Assembly: GCA_902791025.1 (NCBI GenBank)
Contig: CADATZ010000004.1
Span: 62,001-126,000, forward strand
Length of the DNA stretch: 64,000 nucleotides
Origin: an uncultured Chloroflexota bacterium
GTDB taxonomy: Bacteria > Chloroflexota > Anaerolineae > Anaerolineales > Anaerolineaceae
Reading direction: 5' to 3'
The notes beneath the pieces are model-generated. The model was not told the DNA's origin. It did not search any database and saw nothing but the letters and a program-made list of their open reading frames with translations. The position numbers and the translations under genes were made by a program. Each line of letters opens with the position of its first letter. Within the stretch, counting starts at the first letter, position 1. Of the stretch, positions 41,260 through 49,728 are shown one piece after another.

Positions 41260-42588
41260 ATGGAACGCTTTATTATAAATAAAATGCTGGATTGGAAGAA
41301 TTCTCCTTATCGTAAACCCTTAATTCTGAAAGGTGTAAGGCAGGTGGGAAAGACCTGGGTACTGAAAGAGTTTGGCAGACGGTACTATGAAAACACCGCC
41401 TATTTTAACTTTGACGAAAATGGAGAATATAAACAGTTCTTCGAAACCACCAAAGATGTTGACCGCATCCTGCAAAATCTGATGCTGGCAAGCGGACAAA
41501 GGATACTGCCTGAAAAAACTTTTATCATTTTTGATGAGGTTCAGGATTGTCCGAATGTCATCAACTCCATGAAATATTTTTGTGAAAACGCTCCGCAATA
41601 TCATATCGCCTGTGCAGGTTCTCTGTTAGGCATCACGCTGTCAAAACCATCCTCTTTTCCGGTCGGCAAGGTAAACTTCATGCAGATCGATCCGATGAGT
41701 TTTTCGGAATTTTTGATCGCCAACGGTGATGAAAACCTTGTTGAATATCTGAACAGCGTCGATGCCATTGAACCGATTCCCGATGCTTTCTTCAATCCTC
41801 TTTATGAAAAATTGAAAATGTACTATGTCACGGGGGGAATGCCGGAATCTGTTTTGATGTGGACAGAAGCTCGTGATGTCGCGGCTATGCAGAGTGCGTT
41901 GTCAGATATTATCAGTGCTTACGAACGGGACTTCTCAAAACATCCCAATATTAGTGAGTTTCCGAAAATTTCCATGATCTGGAAATCGCTTCCTTCACAG
42001 CTTTCCAGAGAAAACAAGAAGTTTCTGTATAAGGTCGTCAAAGAAGGCGCCAGAGCCCGTGAATACGAAGATGCTTTGCAGTGGCTTGTTGATGCAAGGC
42101 TGGTATATAAAATCTACCGGAGCTCCGCACCCGGTCTTCCCCTTGCGGCTTATGATGACCTGTCTGCCTTCAAAATTTATCTTGTGGATGTCGGGCTGCT
42201 CCGAAGACTTGCACAATTGGCTCCTACTGCCTTTGGAGAGGGTAATCGTTTATTCACAGAATTCAAGGGAGCCTTGTCTGAAAATTTTGTTCTTCAAACA
42301 TTGGTTCCTCAGTTTGAAGTGCTTCCGCGCTATTGGTCTCAGACAAATCCTCCGTATGAAGTAGATTTTCTGATCCAGCGTGAGAATGATATTTTCCCTG
42401 TCGAGGTCAAATCTGAAACTAATATCACCGGTAAAAGCCTCAGAAAATTCAAGGAGCTGTTCCCGGATAAGGTCAAGCTTCGGGTCCGTTTCTCTCTCTC
42501 CAATCTGAAATTGGATGATGACGTGCTGAACATCCCTCTTTTCATGGCGGATCAAACAGACCGCCTGATTGGCCTGGCATTAGGATGA
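41260..42588 (+). CDS. AAA ATPase with DUF4143 domain (COG1373)
   Basis: A 442-residue cytoplasmic ATPase. Walker A is LKGVRQVGKTWVLKEFG (25-32 core), Walker B TFIIFDEVQDCP, and a sensor-like AGSLLGITL follows, as in this STAND-like AAA group. The C-terminal DUF4143 domain has the usual KIYLVDVGLLRRLA and a nuclease-fold-like end (YEVDFLIQRENDIFPVEVKSE). These genes are common, often laterally moved, and of unknown function. Start at ATG 41260 with no ribosome-binding site; the fourth upstream repeat provides a -10-like element 18 bases before it, so the leader is very short. Confidence 0.88.
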   Translation: MERFIINKMLDWKNSPYRKPLILKGVRQVGKTWVLKEFGRRYYENTAYFNFDENGEYKQFFETTKDVDRILQNLMLASGQRILPEKTFIIFDEVQDCPNVINSMKYFCENAPQYHIACAGSLLGITLSKPSSFPVGKVNFMQIDPMSFSEFLIANGDENLVEYLNSVDAIEPIPDAFFNPLYEKLKMYYVTGGMPESVLMWTEARDVAAMQSALSDIISAYERDFSKHPNISEFPKISMIWKSLPSQLSRENKKFLYKVVKEGARAREYEDALQWLVDARLVYKIYRSSAPGLPLAAYDDLSAFKIYLVDVGLLRRLAQLAPTAFGEGNRLFTEFKGALSENFVLQTLVPQFEVLPRYWSQTNPPYEVDFLIQRENDIFPVEVKSETNITGKSLRKFKELFPDKVKLRVRFSLSNLKLDDDVLNIPLFMADQTDRLIGLALG

Positions 42589-42619
42589 GATATGAGGACA
42601 GGCACGTTCCGTTTCATCT

Positions 42620-44101
42620 TCAGACGGGGTTGATATGAAAGCCAAAGGTGCTGCCTTCGCCCACTGTGCTTTGTACGGAGGTTTCCGCGTGGTGCAGGGC
42701 CGCGATTTGCTTCACGATGGAAAGTCCCAGACCGGATACACCCTTTCCTCCCCGCTGACGGGTGGTGTAGTATTTTTCCCAGATGTGCGGCAGATCGTCC
42801 GGAGCAATGCCGGCGCCGTGATCGGTAACTTCCAGATGAACTTTCCCGTCCTGATAAACTGAGACGCCGACGCGCATATCCGGCGCTTTGGAATGCCGGA
42901 TGGCGTTGTCGATCAGGTTGAAAACCACCCGCTCCAGCATATCGGGATCCCCTTCAACGAGGCATCCCGGCGTGATATTCCGTTCGATCGTCCCGCCGTC
43001 ATTCCGGAAGAGCGGCTCGAAGCGGTTTGTCACGTCTTCGGTGAGCGCGCTGAGATCCACCTGTGTGAAGTGCAGGTCCGGGTTTTTCTCCTGCAGCCGG
43101 GAATATTCCAGGATCTCATTGACCAGGGCTGTCATGCGGTCGGCTTCCTTGAGGATCACACCGCAATCTTCATTGCGCTGTTCTTCATCCTCCCAGGAAA
43201 TGTCGCGGACCATTTCCGTGTATCCCTTGATCATGGTGAGCGGTGTGCGCAGGTCATGGGAGACATTTGCCAGCAGCTCCTTTTGATACTCTCGGGCTTC
43301 GGAAAGCTCTTCCGCGCTTTTTGACAGTGAATCGTTCAGGTCATCCAATTCCCGGCAGAATCCCTTCTGAAACCGTTCCTCATAATGATCTCCGCTCAGC
43401 ATCCCTGCCTGTTCAGTCAGCTGATTGATGGGTTTCGCAAAGCGCCGCGCGATCAGCCAGGCGATCACAAACCCAAGCACCAGGGAAAGAACCGTGACCC
43501 ACAGCAGCTGTGTGCGGATAATGGAAGCCGCAGCTCCAACCGCGCCGAGTGTTCCGGCAACATACAGAACAGCCTCTTTTATCTCATCATCGTCGTCGTC
43601 GTCATCATCCTCGTCCAGAGAGATGCGGGAGCCATGAATAAAAGTATTGTTGCTGACATATTCTACCGTCCCGTTTTCACTTGCCGCCAGTTTTTCGAGA
43701 AAGGTGTCATAACCATCGGGCAGGTTCCGGATCGCGCCGGGAGGGAAGCCGCCGGGGGCATCCCTCCGGAATGGGTTCTCCCGTCCGCCGGGGCCGGGTC
43801 TGCCCATCTGTCGAAAATATGGTCTATAAGCATCCGAGCTGTAATAGACATTTCCTGCTGTATCTGTGATGTAAACCAGCAGGGAGTCTTCGAAAGAAAG
43901 CCGGTCAACGATATTGAAGAAGTCATCGCTCCCGGCTGCGGCGGTCATGATTTTGGCGGCATTGCGGATGTTGTTTTCCATCATCCCGTCGTAGAAACGC
44001 TGCAGACCGACGGTCTGCAGGATCCACAGCAGCGAGAAGATCACGGCTGCAAATAATACAAAATACAACCAGAGTTTTGTTCGGAATGACGGTGTCTTCA
44101 T
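42620..44101 (-). CDS. Sensor histidine kinase with acidic-run extracytoplasmic loop
   Basis: About 493 residues from ATG 44101 (a GTG nine bases upstream is possible; both lie at a heptanucleotide tract). A membrane helix at about 11-32 and another near 198-218 frame an extracytoplasmic domain that contains a Gly/Pro/Arg-rich stretch (RPGPGGRENPFRRDAPGG) and a run of eight Asp within LDEDDDDDDDDE (DNA 43583-43615). Next come HAMP-like sequence and the kinase core: SHDLRTPLTMIKGY (H box), NLIDNAIRHS (N box), DHGAGIAPDDLPHIWEKYY and GLGLSIVKQIAALHH. Partner of the upstream response regulator. The acidic and basic stretches suggest sensing of cations or cationic peptides. Confidence 0.88.
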   Translation of the reverse strand: MKTPSFRTKLWLYFVLFAAVIFSLLWILQTVGLQRFYDGMMENNIRNAAKIMTAAAGSDDFFNIVDRLSFEDSLLVYITDTAGNVYYSSDAYRPYFRQMGRPGPGGRENPFRRDAPGGFPPGAIRNLPDGYDTFLEKLAASENGTVEYVSNNTFIHGSRISLDEDDDDDDDDEIKEAVLYVAGTLGAVGAAASIIRTQLLWVTVLSLVLGFVIAWLIARRFAKPINQLTEQAGMLSGDHYEERFQKGFCRELDDLNDSLSKSAEELSEAREYQKELLANVSHDLRTPLTMIKGYTEMVRDISWEDEEQRNEDCGVILKEADRMTALVNEILEYSRLQEKNPDLHFTQVDLSALTEDVTNRFEPLFRNDGGTIERNITPGCLVEGDPDMLERVVFNLIDNAIRHSKAPDMRVGVSVYQDGKVHLEVTDHGAGIAPDDLPHIWEKYYTTRQRGGKGVSGLGLSIVKQIAALHHAETSVQSTVGEGSTFGFHINPV

Positions 44102-44103
44102 AT

Positions 44104-44145
44104 CACTCACTGTCCACTGACCACTGGCTGCTAACCACTGACCTC
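44104..44145. repeat. Heptanucleotide repeat tract between response regulator and kinase, 6 units
   Basis: CACTCAC, TGTCCAC, TGACCAC, TGGCTGC, TAACCAC, TGACCTC in phase. It contains the response-regulator stop codon (and its last residues EVSG) and reaches the start of the kinase gene. Confidence 0.85.
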
Positions 44146-44823
44146 AAACTTATATCCTACGCCGCGGATGGTCTGGATCATGTCGCGGTATTTTCCCAGC
44201 TTGCTCCGCAGCAGCTTCACCTGCCAGTCCACCGTCCGGTCGTAGCCGAAAGAATCATAACCCCAGACCGCGTTGAGGATCTGGTCCCGTGACAGGACAA
44301 TGCCCTTATGACGGGCGAGATAAAGGAGCAGGTCATATTCCTTTGTGGTGAGGTCTGTCTTGACATCATCCAGCCAGACGTCATGCCCGAGCGTGTCGAT
44401 CTTCAGTCCGCCGAATTCAAGGATGGAATCCTTTTTATCCGGGATGCCGCTGCTGCCGGAATGCCGTTTGATGATCACATTGACCCGCGCCATCAATTCT
44501 TTGGGCGAAAACGGTTTGACCATGTAATCGTCCACCCCGACCTCAAAACCGTAGAGCTTGTCGTACTCAGCGCCCCGCGCGGAAAGCATCAGTACCGGGA
44601 TATCCTTGATCTCCCGGATCTTTTTACAGGCGGTGAAGCCGTCCATTTCCGGCATCATGATATCCATGATAATGATATCAAAATCCTGCTTCCGGCAAAG
44701 TTCAACCGCCTCAGTTCCATCGGAAACGCCAATGGTTTCAAAGCCGTCATGCTCCGCGTATCGGCGGATCAGCTGACAGATATCGGGTTCATCATCAACC
44801 ACCAGGATCTTTTGACGCTGCAT
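44131..44823 (-). CDS. OmpR/PhoB-family response regulator
   Basis: A 230-residue transcription regulator. The receiver domain has the acidic pair in VVDDEPD, phosphoacceptor Asp54 in IIMDIMMPEMDG, and the conserved Lys in MVKPFSPKEL. The C-terminal winged helix ends TIRGVGYKFEVSG. It precedes and is co-transcribed with the sensor kinase at 42620. The last four codons derive from a heptanucleotide tract, so the ancestral C-terminus was probably slightly different. Target genes are unknown; no transporter or other obvious target is adjacent. Confidence 0.93.
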   Translation of the reverse strand: MQRQKILVVDDEPDICQLIRRYAEHDGFETIGVSDGTEAVELCRKQDFDIIIMDIMMPEMDGFTACKKIREIKDIPVLMLSARGAEYDKLYGFEVGVDDYMVKPFSPKELMARVNVIIKRHSGSSGIPDKKDSILEFGGLKIDTLGHDVWLDDVKTDLTTKEYDLLLYLARHKGIVLSRDQILNAVWGYDSFGYDRTVDWQVKLLRSKLGKYRDMIQTIRGVGYKFEVSG

Positions 44824-44843
44824 GTTACCTGCCTCTTAGTTCG

Positions 44844-45791
44844 CTAAAATACGTCCGCGATCACACTCTTCAGCGTTTCGGCGGAATTGGTCAGCTTTTG
44901 CCTTTCACCGAAAGAGAGCTGCAGCGGGACAGGAGCTTCGATGCCATCTTTCCCGACGATCATCGGCATGCTGAGTGCTACATCGCTGATGCCATGTTCT
45001 CCATGCTGCATGCTGGAGACCGGCAGGATAGATTTCTCATCGCGGATGATCGCTTCACAGATGCGGCGCACGGACATGGCAATGCCGTAATAGGTCGCGC
45101 CTTTCTTTTCGATGATCGTGTAGGCACTGTTCTTGACGGATTCCGCCAACTCCTGCATCGCCTTTTCATGTTCGTGGTGACCGCGCATTTCGCAGAAGTA
45201 GGGCAGAGGAACGCCGGAGACGTTTGTGCTGCTCCAGGTGGGAAATTCACTGTCGCCGTGTTCGCCGATGATATAGGTATGCACGGAGCGGCTGTCCACC
45301 TGAAGATGTTCACCGATGAGGTATTTCAGGCGGGCGGTATCCAGAACCGTGCCGGAACCGAACACACGGTTGTCCGGAAAACCACTGAATTTCACAGCCG
45401 CATAGGTCAGGATGTCCACCGGATTGGCGACGATCAGCAGGATGCAGTTCTTGTTGTGTTCGGTGATCTGCGGGATCACGCTGTGGAAGATCCCCACATT
45501 CTTTTTGACCAGGTCCAGCCGGGTCTCGCCGGGTTTCTGATTGGCGCCGGCGGTAACGATCACGATTTCAGCATCGGCAAGGTCTTGATAATCGCCGGCA
45601 TAGATCTTCATCGGTTTGGCAAAGGGCAGTCCATGACTGATATCCAGTGCTTCGCCTTCCGCTTTGTCCCGGTTGGCGTCGATCAATACCATTTCGGAAA
45701 AAAGTCCGCTTTCCATCAGGGCAAAAGCAGACGCGGCTCCTACAAAACCGCAGCCGACAATTGCGGCTTTTCTGTTATTCATTAGTGTCAT
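44844..45791 (-). CDS. ldh: L-lactate dehydrogenase
   Basis: A 315-residue NAD-dependent enzyme that reduces pyruvate to L-lactate at the end of fermentation. Rossmann motif IVGCGFVGAASAF, catalytic His178 in IGEHGDSEFP, substrate Arg154 with Asp151 in DTARLKYL, and Gln85 in AGANQKPGETRLDLV: Gln at that place marks lactate rather than malate dehydrogenase. Start at ATG 45791 behind AAGGGGAA; the frame runs on upstream through a palindromic repeat, but that part is not coding. A -10 at 45922-45927 places the repeat in the mRNA leader. Confidence 0.94.
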   Translation of the reverse strand: MTLMNNRKAAIVGCGFVGAASAFALMESGLFSEMVLIDANRDKAEGEALDISHGLPFAKPMKIYAGDYQDLADAEIVIVTAGANQKPGETRLDLVKKNVGIFHSVIPQITEHNKNCILLIVANPVDILTYAAVKFSGFPDNRVFGSGTVLDTARLKYLIGEHLQVDSRSVHTYIIGEHGDSEFPTWSSTNVSGVPLPYFCEMRGHHEHEKAMQELAESVKNSAYTIIEKKGATYYGIAMSVRRICEAIIRDEKSILPVSSMQHGEHGISDVALSMPMIVGKDGIEAPVPLQLSFGERQKLTNSAETLKSVIADVF

Positions 45792-45811
45792 AAAATTCCC
45801 CTTTTGGTATC

Positions 45812-45904
45812 TATTCAGGACGGAGCACCTGGGGGCTGGCATCTTGGGCCGCAAAGCCGACATAAGCGTGCCTGTCCCCATGTGCGTCGCTCAAGTTCTG
45901 AATA
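45812..45904. repeat. Dispersed palindromic element, complete copy in the ldh leader
   Basis: Outer arms TATTCAGGAC / AGTTCTGAATA, middle arms CACCTGGGGGCTGGCA / TGCCTGTCCCCATGTGCG, with an imperfect inner stem (CTTGGGCCG / CGACATAAG). It occupies almost all DNA between the ldh -10 element and the ldh ribosome-binding site. Confidence 0.85.
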
Positions 45905-45921
45905 ATTATCCCTTTTTTTAA

Positions 45922-45927
45922 ATTATA
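45922..45927 (-). promoter_or_regulatory. -10 element of ldh
   Basis: TATAAT on the minus strand (complement of ATTATA), 130 bases upstream of the ldh start. No good -35 sequence is visible 16-18 bases further. Confidence 0.5.
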
Positions 45928-46005
45928 ATGGACCCCTCATGAATTTTACGAATTTATAACCAAAAACCTTCCATTTTTAAAAAATCGTTTATAATAGCAA
46001 TGTTC

Positions 46006-46097
46006 GGGGAGGTGCCGGAGTGGTTGAACGGGACCGCCTGCTAAGTGGTTAATGGGGTAATACTCATTCGGGGGTTCGAATCCCCCCCTCTCCGCCA
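46006..46097 (+). tRNA. tRNA-Ser, anticodon GCT
   Basis: A complete class II tRNA: acceptor stem GGGGAGG / CCTCTCC (one G-T pair), discriminator G and an encoded CCA (46095-46097). The anticodon stem ACCGC / GTGGT encloses the loop CTGCTAA with anticodon GCT at 46040-46042 (reads AGC and AGT). A long variable arm (TTAATGGGGTAATACTCATT) precedes the T arm GGGGGTTCGAATCCCCC, as expected for serine. TATAAT at 45990-45995 is the probable -10, and a terminator follows directly. Confidence 0.97.
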
Positions 46098-46102
46098 AAA
46101 AC

Positions 46103-46124
46103 GCCGGTTATTCCGGCTTTTTTT
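46103..46124 (+). terminator. Rho-independent terminator after tRNA-Ser
   Basis: Stem GCCGG / CCGGC with loop TTATT followed by seven T's, five bases after the tRNA CCA end. Confidence 0.88.
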
Positions 46125-46159
46125 GTATCACAATGCTCATAATGGCGTTTTCGTTTTGC

Positions 46160-46185
46160 AGATGCCAGTCCCCATGTGCTTCGCG
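46160..46185. repeat. Half copy of the palindromic element next to tRNA-Ser
   Basis: AGATGCCAGTCCCCATGTGC, followed by TTCGCG, matches one arm of the family as it occurs in the 91-bp array. The other arm is missing. Confidence 0.6.
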
Positions 46186-46201
46186 TGAATCAAAAGAGCT
46201 C

Positions 46202-47788
46202 TTAAATAGTTCCCTCAAAGAGAACCTTTTCTCCGAGTTGAACCCGCTTGACGCCGGGTTCTTTTTTCTTGTTGAAGTTGAAACTGAGCATATATCCCGT
46301 GTTCAGGCTGAAGTGATCCAGATATTCGCTGATCTGTTTTTCACCGGCTTCATGGTAACGCTCTCCATGCCAGATTTTTAACTCGATGATGTACTGCTTT
46401 CCGAGATAATCGATGATCACATCGGTCCGGGTCTGGTCTCTGGTTTGGGCTTCAATGTAATAATTCCCTGTCCCGTTGATGATCGGCCGCAGATACAGAA
46501 GGAATAATTCCCTGCCGTCTTTTTCTTTGAATTTATCTTCCAAGGGTCCGAAGACTTGCGTATAAGTGTTGATAAATCTCTCCATGATCAGGACCATGTT
46601 CAGCTTGTTGTCTGTTACAAATTGATTTGCTGCCAATTGCCCTTCCCTGGTGAATATATTGTTTTTCATCTCGTCATCAGAGAGATAATAATTATAGAGA
46701 CGGGTTTCGAATATTCTGTTGTCTATGCGGGCAGTGCCATTATCATTACGAATGAAGCCATACAAATACATTTGAGCAATTTCATCCTGGTCTGTATTGA
46801 ACGGCAGGCGTTCGCCTTCCATGAGAATTTTTCGAATGGAAGCCTTCAGTTCCGGATAATTCTCCAGTTTTCCAATCAGCGACTGGAACAGCGTATTGTT
46901 CTCGTTCAGGATCATTTTGACCGCCTCATCGAAACCGCCTTTTGTCCAGGCTTCGGGGAGCCCGGTCTGTTTACTGACTTCGGTATCGATCAGCTGGCAG
47001 ATCCGGCTGACGAGGAAAGGGTAACCATTGGTGTAGTCCCGAATCAGTCCGGCGATTTCGCCTGTGTTCATCCCCGTTTGATGATCGGCTTCGTATTCAT
47101 CCAGCATTCCGCGGATCCCCTCTTTCGAGAGGCTCATGTCAATGTTGTAGTCAGCGGCAATGTTCCAGGGACTGTTTACTTTATGCTGAGACTCATCACG
47201 GATACTGGATTTCAAATGCTTGATATCGGCCACTCCGGCAAGGATAACCGATTGGAATGTAGCTATATCTTCTGTTGTTCTGATTATATATCCAGCTCGA
47301 AGTTGAGAAAGAAAATCAAGAAACACTTGATTATTTGCTGCGCTGTCTACTTCATCAATCATCATTACAATGGGTTTATCCGAAATAGCGCACCAATCAT
47401 TCAAAGTCATAAATAACTCATCAAGCCCTGCTTTTTCTTCAACCCGATCCAGGTAATTGTTTAATTGTTTCTTAATCTCATCAGGCATCATGCTATACAC
47501 AGAAGGAATTCGTTTCAACAGTCTGCAAAATGCTTTTACAAAGGATTGTTCAGACTCAAAACCCGCATTGCCTATTCCCTGAAAGTCAAGGCTGATCACA
47601 TCATACTCATCCGCCAAATAACCGCGCAGCCAATTGAGCGTGGTGGTTTTCCCATATTGCCGGGCGCGGTTGATGACAAAATATTTTCCATCGTCAACCA
47701 TCTTTTTGATTTCCCGCACGCGTTCAGTGAGATCAACCATATAATGTTTTGATGGAATGCATACCGCTGTCGTATTAAATTTCTTCAT
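46202..47788 (-). CDS. AAA-ATPase-like protein with C-terminal PD-(D/E)XK nuclease-type domain
   Basis: A 528-residue protein of the PF09820/PF08011 type. The P-loop is atypical (FVINRARQYGKTTTLNWL, about 37-54), Walker B is IVMMIDEVDSAANN, and the C-terminal domain has RTDVIIDYLGKQYIIELKIWHG, which matches the D-(x)n-ExK pattern of PD-(D/E)XK nucleases. These proteins are abundant in anaerobes, often as many paralogues, and their function is not established; they may be mobile or defence-related. Upstream DNA (47789-47994) contains the longest purely intergenic heptanucleotide tract. No clear partner gene. Confidence 0.87.
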   Translation of the reverse strand: MKKFNTTAVCIPSKHYMVDLTERVREIKKMVDDGKYFVINRARQYGKTTTLNWLRGYLADEYDVISLDFQGIGNAGFESEQSFVKAFCRLLKRIPSVYSMMPDEIKKQLNNYLDRVEEKAGLDELFMTLNDWCAISDKPIVMMIDEVDSAANNQVFLDFLSQLRAGYIIRTTEDIATFQSVILAGVADIKHLKSSIRDESQHKVNSPWNIAADYNIDMSLSKEGIRGMLDEYEADHQTGMNTGEIAGLIRDYTNGYPFLVSRICQLIDTEVSKQTGLPEAWTKGGFDEAVKMILNENNTLFQSLIGKLENYPELKASIRKILMEGERLPFNTDQDEIAQMYLYGFIRNDNGTARIDNRIFETRLYNYYLSDDEMKNNIFTREGQLAANQFVTDNKLNMVLIMERFINTYTQVFGPLEDKFKEKDGRELFLLYLRPIINGTGNYYIEAQTRDQTRTDVIIDYLGKQYIIELKIWHGERYHEAGEKQISEYLDHFSLNTGYMLSFNFNKKKEPGVKRVQLGEKVLFEGTI

Positions 47789-47872
47789 TCTGTCGATCTC
47801 CTTTCGATGAGTTCTTTTTTCTCTATCCGTAAGTATACCTTATTTTGATTTAGAAACGAAAACGAATCTCCC

Positions 47873-47963
47873 GGCTGACTTCTGACCACTAAGCACTAAT
47901 CACTGGCCGCCAACTACTAACTACTAACTACTAACTACTAACTTCTAACTGCCAACTGCCAGC
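47873..47963. repeat. Heptanucleotide repeat tract, 13 units in perfect phase
   Basis: GGCTGAC, TTCTGAC, CACTAAG, CACTAAT, CACTGGC, CGCCAAC, then TACTAAC four times, TTCTAAC, TGCCAAC, TGCCAGC. The identical central units suggest recent slippage. It lies between divergent genes and ends just before an extended -10-like TGGTAAGAT (47971-47979). Confidence 0.9.
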
Positions 47964-47994
47964 TTTTTTGTGGTAAGATATATACAGGTTAATT

Positions 47995-48360
47995 ATGGAC
48001 AACAAGATTACGATCATTGAAGGACCGACTCCGACGTTTGAAAACGTCAATGCCAGCTGGGTGGAAAGCATCTGCGAAACTGCCGAGCCAGGCTGCGTTA
48101 TGGTGACGAACCTGCGCACGATGAACGGTGCCGGTCTGCTGGAACGCTGCCATCACACATGGTCTCAATGCGACACCATGTATCTTCACTATCGCAACAC
48201 TATCGGACTCGAGGAAAGAGTCCCGATCATTGCCGCTGAGTGCGTTGATACCGAAGAAGGACAGAAACTGATCCTCTGGGTGATCATGCCGCCTGCAAAC
48301 CGGGGCCATGTCTATATTCAGACAGATGACGATTACGATGATGATGACGATGAGGACTAA
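47995..48360 (+). CDS. Small protein with acidic C-terminal tail, unknown
   Basis: A 121-residue cytoplasmic protein I do not recognise. The body (residues 1-108) looks like a compact alpha/beta domain with conserved-looking Cys and His (ESICETAEPGCVMVTNL, LERCHHTWSQCDTMYLHY). The tail is almost only Asp (DDDYDDDDDED). Possible -10 TGGTAAGAT lies 15 bases before the ATG. It is the first gene of a dense rightward operon with a peptidase-like protein and SbcCD. The acidic tail may bind metals or basic partners. It might be lineage specific; I know no characterised homologue. Confidence 0.65.
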   Translation: MDNKITIIEGPTPTFENVNASWVESICETAEPGCVMVTNLRTMNGAGLLERCHHTWSQCDTMYLHYRNTIGLEERVPIIAAECVDTEEGQKLILWVIMPPANRGHVYIQTDDDYDDDDDED

Positions 48361-48374
48361 ACCGTAGATACCCC

Positions 48375-49727
48375 ATGGAACCGGACAGGGACAGACGCCC
48401 TTTTCTAATTTTTATTCTTTGCGCTCTCATCATCATTTGCATCGGTCTTTTCACGCCCCTGCGTGAAAAAATCGCTTTTCGCATTGATGAGGTAAAATCA
48501 CGCCTGTTTTATCTGCGCTCCGACCCGGCGAACACCGTGTTCGTCCCGGGACAGTCCGGTGCGCCGACAGTTTCCGAGCAGGACATTCAGGCTACCATCT
48601 CCCAATATATCACCGAGGCTGCTCCAACGGAAACAGAAGTACCGCCCACACCGACAGCCACACCGGAAGAGGCTACCGCGGAACCGACAGCTACAGAGAT
48701 TCCCACCAACACCCCGGAACCTACCGCGACACTGGAACCGCTGCCGAACCGCTATAACATTATCGGCGTGAAATATGAAACGCAGCACGGCATTTGGAAC
48801 TACTGCGCGCCGACGAATCTTTCCATGGCCATGACCTATTGGGGATGGCAGGGACAGCGGACGGATATCGGGCCGAAGGTCAAGCCCTTCAACAAAGACA
48901 AAAACGTCATGTTCTATGAATTGGAAGAGTTCGTGACGGAGAATTCCAACCTGCGGGCGGTTCACCGTCCCGGCGGTACAGCCGAGCTGCTGAAGCGGCT
49001 CATCGTCCATGATTATCCCGTGCTTATCGAAAAAGGTTCCTTTATGCAGGAAGTCTCCGGACGCTATTCCTGGATGGGACACTATAACATCGTGACCGGC
49101 TATGATGACGAGAAGCAGGAATGGACGGTCGAGGACTCCTACTACAATGCGGACTACAAGGTCTCCTATGAGACATTGGAAGAGGAGTGGCAGAGCTTCA
49201 ACCATCAATTCATGGTCGTTTATCCGGGTGACCGGGAGGGAGCTGTTTACAGCATTCTCGGCCCATATACCAACAGCAACTGGGCAAATCAAAACGCGCT
49301 CCGCATGGCAGATGCGCAGATCGAAGCTGCGGAAACGCCGGAAGAACGCTTCTATGCCTACTTCAACCGGGGAACTTCCCAGGTCGCGCTCAGTGATTTT
49401 TACGGAGCGGCACAGTCTTACGATATGGCTTACACCTACTATCCGGACATCGAGGCAGACCGCCGTCCGTACCGCATCGTCTGGTATGAGACCGGTCCGT
49501 ATTATGCCTACTACTACAGCGGCCGTTACTATGATGTGATCTCCCTTGCGGAAACGACGCTTGCCTCTACAGCGGAACCTTATCTGGAAGAATCCCATTA
49601 TTGGCGGGCGATGGCTTATAACGCGCTGGGAGAGATCGAAAAGGCTCATGATGACCTGGAAACCTGTATCCAGCTTCATCCCGGCTTTACCGCCTGCGAG
49701 GCTTTGCTTTATGAATTAGGATACTGA
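48375..49727 (+). CDS. Membrane-anchored C39-like cysteine peptidase with TPR-like C-terminus
   Basis: The 450-residue protein has an N-terminal membrane helix (about 10-27), a Pro/Thr/Glu-rich linker (about 75-125; ATPEEATAEPTATEIP), a peptidase_C39_2-like domain and a helical C-terminus. Catalytic residues are Cys144 in NYCAPTNLSMAMTYWGW and His236 in MGHYNIVTGYDD, with Asp in VEDSYY. The last 130 residues (YFNRGTSQVALSDFYGAAQSYDMAYTYYP, YWRAMAYNALGEIEKAHDDLETCIQLHP) form TPR-like hairpins. It acts outside the membrane, perhaps in cell-wall or protein processing. Such linkers are typical of Chloroflexota exported proteins. sbcD follows after one base. Confidence 0.82.
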   Translation: MEPDRDRRPFLIFILCALIIICIGLFTPLREKIAFRIDEVKSRLFYLRSDPANTVFVPGQSGAPTVSEQDIQATISQYITEAAPTETEVPPTPTATPEEATAEPTATEIPTNTPEPTATLEPLPNRYNIIGVKYETQHGIWNYCAPTNLSMAMTYWGWQGQRTDIGPKVKPFNKDKNVMFYELEEFVTENSNLRAVHRPGGTAELLKRLIVHDYPVLIEKGSFMQEVSGRYSWMGHYNIVTGYDDEKQEWTVEDSYYNADYKVSYETLEEEWQSFNHQFMVVYPGDREGAVYSILGPYTNSNWANQNALRMADAQIEAAETPEERFYAYFNRGTSQVALSDFYGAAQSYDMAYTYYPDIEADRRPYRIVWYETGPYYAYYYSGRYYDVISLAETTLASTAEPYLEESHYWRAMAYNALGEIEKAHDDLETCIQLHPGFTACEALLYELGY

Positions 49728-49728
49728 G

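Noticed and set aside
46006..46185. Integration site at tRNA-Ser
   Set aside because: A partial palindromic repeat lies downstream, but there is no integrase, no duplicated tRNA end and no phage-like gene next to it.
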